Positions 18,955 through 20,712 of a DNA stretch of 20,712 bases are shown here, one piece after another. The stretch is from Phoronis australis (taxonomy: Eukaryota; Phoronida; Phoronidae). The stretch spans positions 708,422-729,133 of the forward strand of contig NMRA01000042.1 of NCBI GenBank assembly GCA_002633005.1. The letters run 5' to 3'. The translations under genes and the position numbers were made by a program. The notes beneath the pieces are model-generated. The model did no database searches. It saw only the letters and a list, made by a program, of their open reading frames with translations, and was not told the DNA's origin. Each line of letters begins with the position of its first letter. Within the stretch, counting starts at the first letter, position 1.

Positions 18955-18976
18955 GTTATCTCACTAGTGAGATAAC
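18955..18976. repeat. Perfect 22-bp palindrome in the SINE tail
   Basis: GTTATCTCACT followed at once by its exact reverse complement AGTGAGATAAC, with no loop. It lies 13 bases after the SINE tRNA-like head and may be part of the SINE body. An accompanying terminator role is not evident. Confidence 0.9.
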
Positions 18977-18979
18977 TTT

Positions 18980-20090
18980 ATGGGTTATTACACGGTTGTG
19001 TCTGCCATTCGAGGCTAATATTGTGGTATAACTCATTTTATCACTTAACCTAGAATTGAATTGCAATCATGAGCTCACATAAAGTATAGCTAAAGGAGTT
19101 TACACTGATTACAAGTGAATGGCAAGATATGTTGCAGTATGCTTGTTCATGTCAAGAATGTAGTATTTACATTCAACCCATGGATAAAGCAGGGGAAAGA
19201 CTATTGTGCGTGCGGTAAACATTTCTTATGTCAGGAATATGTACGCTACAGATATCATGAATGTACCTGCTAAACTCTTGCTATTTCCTGTCTAATGCAG
19301 ATCAAGTAATGGCTAAATTTCATTTTAAATAACTGAGCCTTTGTTTGAAATTTAGGATTGTCCAAGAATACTCGTCGAAGGCAAACAATAACGGCAGTAT
19401 ATGTAAAATAGTAAGTAATCAACAGATATCCACTTTAAATCATTTAACAAAATATTTGGTGAGGAATGATTTGGGCCACCAACGCCACTTTCGAAGTAAC
19501 GCATGGATAGCTAATTAGAACTCGGATGGAATTTAATTGATTTCAACATTTATCTAGAATAACCAGAAGATGGCAATTTAATCAAAAATGACACTAAAAA
19601 TATCTGTCTTTCCCTTTTTGAGAGACTCCTCCATTGCTTATTGGAGGACCTGTGTGACATTGTCTTGGTGACACTGGATATACCTTATATACACATTCCA
19701 TGCGATACATCTACTTCATACAACAAGCAAGGGGTTGGGGGCAGTCCGTATAGTGGTGCTTTGCCACTGAGGTAGGGTGCATTTTTCAATTTAATGGTAT
19801 AGATTTGGGTCGCCTTTCCACCATTTTGGTATAAATTTGGATGTCAGTTCAAATTAAGTAAGTATAAAAATAAGATGGTAGATCACAATTTTGATCATAA
19901 GTTTTGGTCTGAAAGCTGTACGGTATGAATAGAGACGTGAGTTGAGAGGGAATGGGGTATTATTCGGGTACCCTTTTTCCAGATTACGTATCAATGTGGG
20001 TCTGTTTTAACCCATAGCATACTGGCTACTTGCCTGTTTAAGATTTATATATTTGTTGTAAATGTTTGAAGTCATTCACACCCAGGTTTT
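18980..20090. other. Upstream flank of the plus-strand CRAL-TRIO gene; no gene assigned
   Basis: About 1.1 kb of AT-rich sequence. It could be intronic if the candidate 5' exon lies further upstream, because a good acceptor (AGGTTTTGCAG) ends it at 20094. No conserved exon or repeat was recognised. Confidence 0.4.
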
Positions 20091-20117
20091 GCAGGTAGAC
20101 TGTAGAGCCATGTAGTT

Positions 20118-20277
20118 ATGACTGCTGCCACGGCTAGTGGAGTGACGGTTCACGTCGACTATGTGTGTAGTCTGTCTCCTGAGCTTGTGACAAAAGCTGA
20201 GAAAGAACTGAATGAGAAGCCAGAATGGAGGCATCGTGACATTCAAGCTGTAAGAGAGATGGTGAAGGCACACCCAG
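20118..20277 (+). CDS. TTPAL: CRAL-TRIO lipid-transfer protein, first coding exon (TTPAL-like)
   Basis: This exon codes for 53 residues. After a 17-residue leader comes V-C-S-L-S-P-E-L-V-T-K-A-E-K-E-L-N-E-K-P, then E-W-R-H-R-D-I-Q-A-V-R-E-M-V, the N-terminal helical region (CRAL_TRIO_N) typical of alpha-tocopherol transfer protein-like proteins. It ends in phase 1 at G|GTAAAG. The start ATG (20118-20120) is the only one before the conserved region in this frame. An acceptor at 20093-20094 suggests the exon begins at 20095 with 23 bases of untranslated leader. An out-of-frame ATG-TAG lies 8 bases before the start. Family members carry hydrophobic ligands between membranes in the cytosol. The ligand of this protein cannot be read from the part present. 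The symbol reflects best resemblance to TTPAL, not proven orthology. Confidence 0.88.
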
Positions 20278-20550
20278 GTAAAGCTTTCCAGGACTTGCAT
20301 TTAGATAAAGAGGGAAATGTCGTTGGTTTTTGCCATTTTGCTTAATATTGACTTTGAAACAAGAGGTTGTTTTTTTATTATGTCAATAGTTTCAAAAATT
20401 AAACATAAAAATAAGATAGTGAGATTGAATTTTTGTTCTCTGATAATTTTCTTAACACCGTTCAGAACTGTATTTTGCCAAATTATTTGACCTGAAGATA
20501 TATTGTTGAACTCGCACTATTTCCTTGTCTTATTTCAAATTATCTTTCAG

Positions 20551-20712
20551 CTTTAAGATGCCCAGTTGACGACCTGTTCATTCTCAAGTTTTTGCGTGCG
20601 CGGAAATTTGATTATGAGCGAGCCTTCCAGTTGATCTTGAACTACTTTCGAGTACGCAACAATAACGCTGACATATTTCACGATTTCCGACCGTCTCAAG
20701 TTGAGTTGGAGC
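20551..20712 (+). CDS. TTPAL: CRAL-TRIO lipid-transfer protein, second coding exon (continues past window)
   Basis: Joined to 20118-20277 across a 273-bp GT..AG intron (acceptor TTATCTTTCAG), the split codon becomes alanine and the frame stays open to the window end. The exon reads A-L-R-C-P-V-D-D-L-F-I-L-K-F-L-R-A-R-K-F, then D-Y-E-R-A-F-Q-L-I-L-N-Y-F. This is the signature D-D-x-F-[IL]-L-[KR]-F-L-R-A-R-K-F motif that closes the CRAL_TRIO_N domain, so the splice model is secure. A following I-F-H-D-F-R-P-S-Q-V matches the linker before the lipid-binding SEC14-like domain. That domain, which holds the ligand pocket and basic lipid-head contacts, lies beyond the window. Confidence 0.92.

Noticed and set aside
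1-20712. CRISPR array, phage, operon or bacterial defence system
   Set aside because: No regularly spaced short repeats, no compact gene clusters and clear spliced animal genes; the window is eukaryotic.

Overview
This window looks like nuclear DNA from an invertebrate animal, probably a marine one. It is AT-rich and mostly non-coding. Its spliceosomal introns have GT..AG ends, and it contains tRNA-derived SINEs, a decayed LINE and many inverted-repeat (MITE-like) elements. There are no bacterial operons, ribosome binding sites or prophage genes. A deuterostome or lophotrochozoan host would fit, but the sequence alone does not name the species.

The only convincing host genes are two CRAL-TRIO (alpha-tocopherol-transfer-protein/TTPAL-like) lipid-transfer genes near the two ends. 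One lies on the minus strand, with a single recognisable exon at 4936-5068. The other lies on the plus strand, with exons at 20118-20277 and 20551-20712 and the rest beyond the window. They are head to head, about 15 kb apart. Their first coding exons align (L-S-x-x-L-x-x-K-A-x-x-E-L-N-E-x-P-E-x-R) and both end in a phase-1 splice donor, so they look like diverged, inverted duplicates.

The space around and between them is filled with mobile DNA. Going left to right it holds: a repeat copy ending in a palindrome (1-342, minus); a SINE head (656-722); a palindrome plus an inverted copy of a MITE rich in CCGGAGTTAA (2989-3320); a TIR-bearing MITE (4022-4379); a minus-strand reverse-transcriptase scrap (about 4480-4620); and a minus-strand SINE (4650-4803). 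After the first CRAL-TRIO exon come a poly-C tract with one undetermined base, a second reverse-transcriptase scrap (6480-6690) and a 5'-truncated L1/Tx1-like LINE (6696-8089). Then follow second copies of both MITEs (8342-8704 and 8833-9297), a SINE (10022-10090), a 1.4-kb element with internal tandem repeats and recurring CTCF-like motifs (10186-11622), and the second copy of the palindrome-ended repeat, inverted relative to the first (11874-13049).

Further right are a possible terminal exon (13316-13459), a 0.9-kb foldback element (14053-14970), a CpG-rich candidate promoter segment (about 15860-16460), a G-quadruplex-prone tract (17790-17856), a near-perfect 174-bp hairpin (18155-18328) and a SINE with a perfect 22-bp palindrome behind it (18873-18976). 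No complete new multi-gene system is visible. The best leads are the divergent lipid-transfer gene pair, the array of CTCF-like motifs inside a transposable element, and the foldback hairpins.
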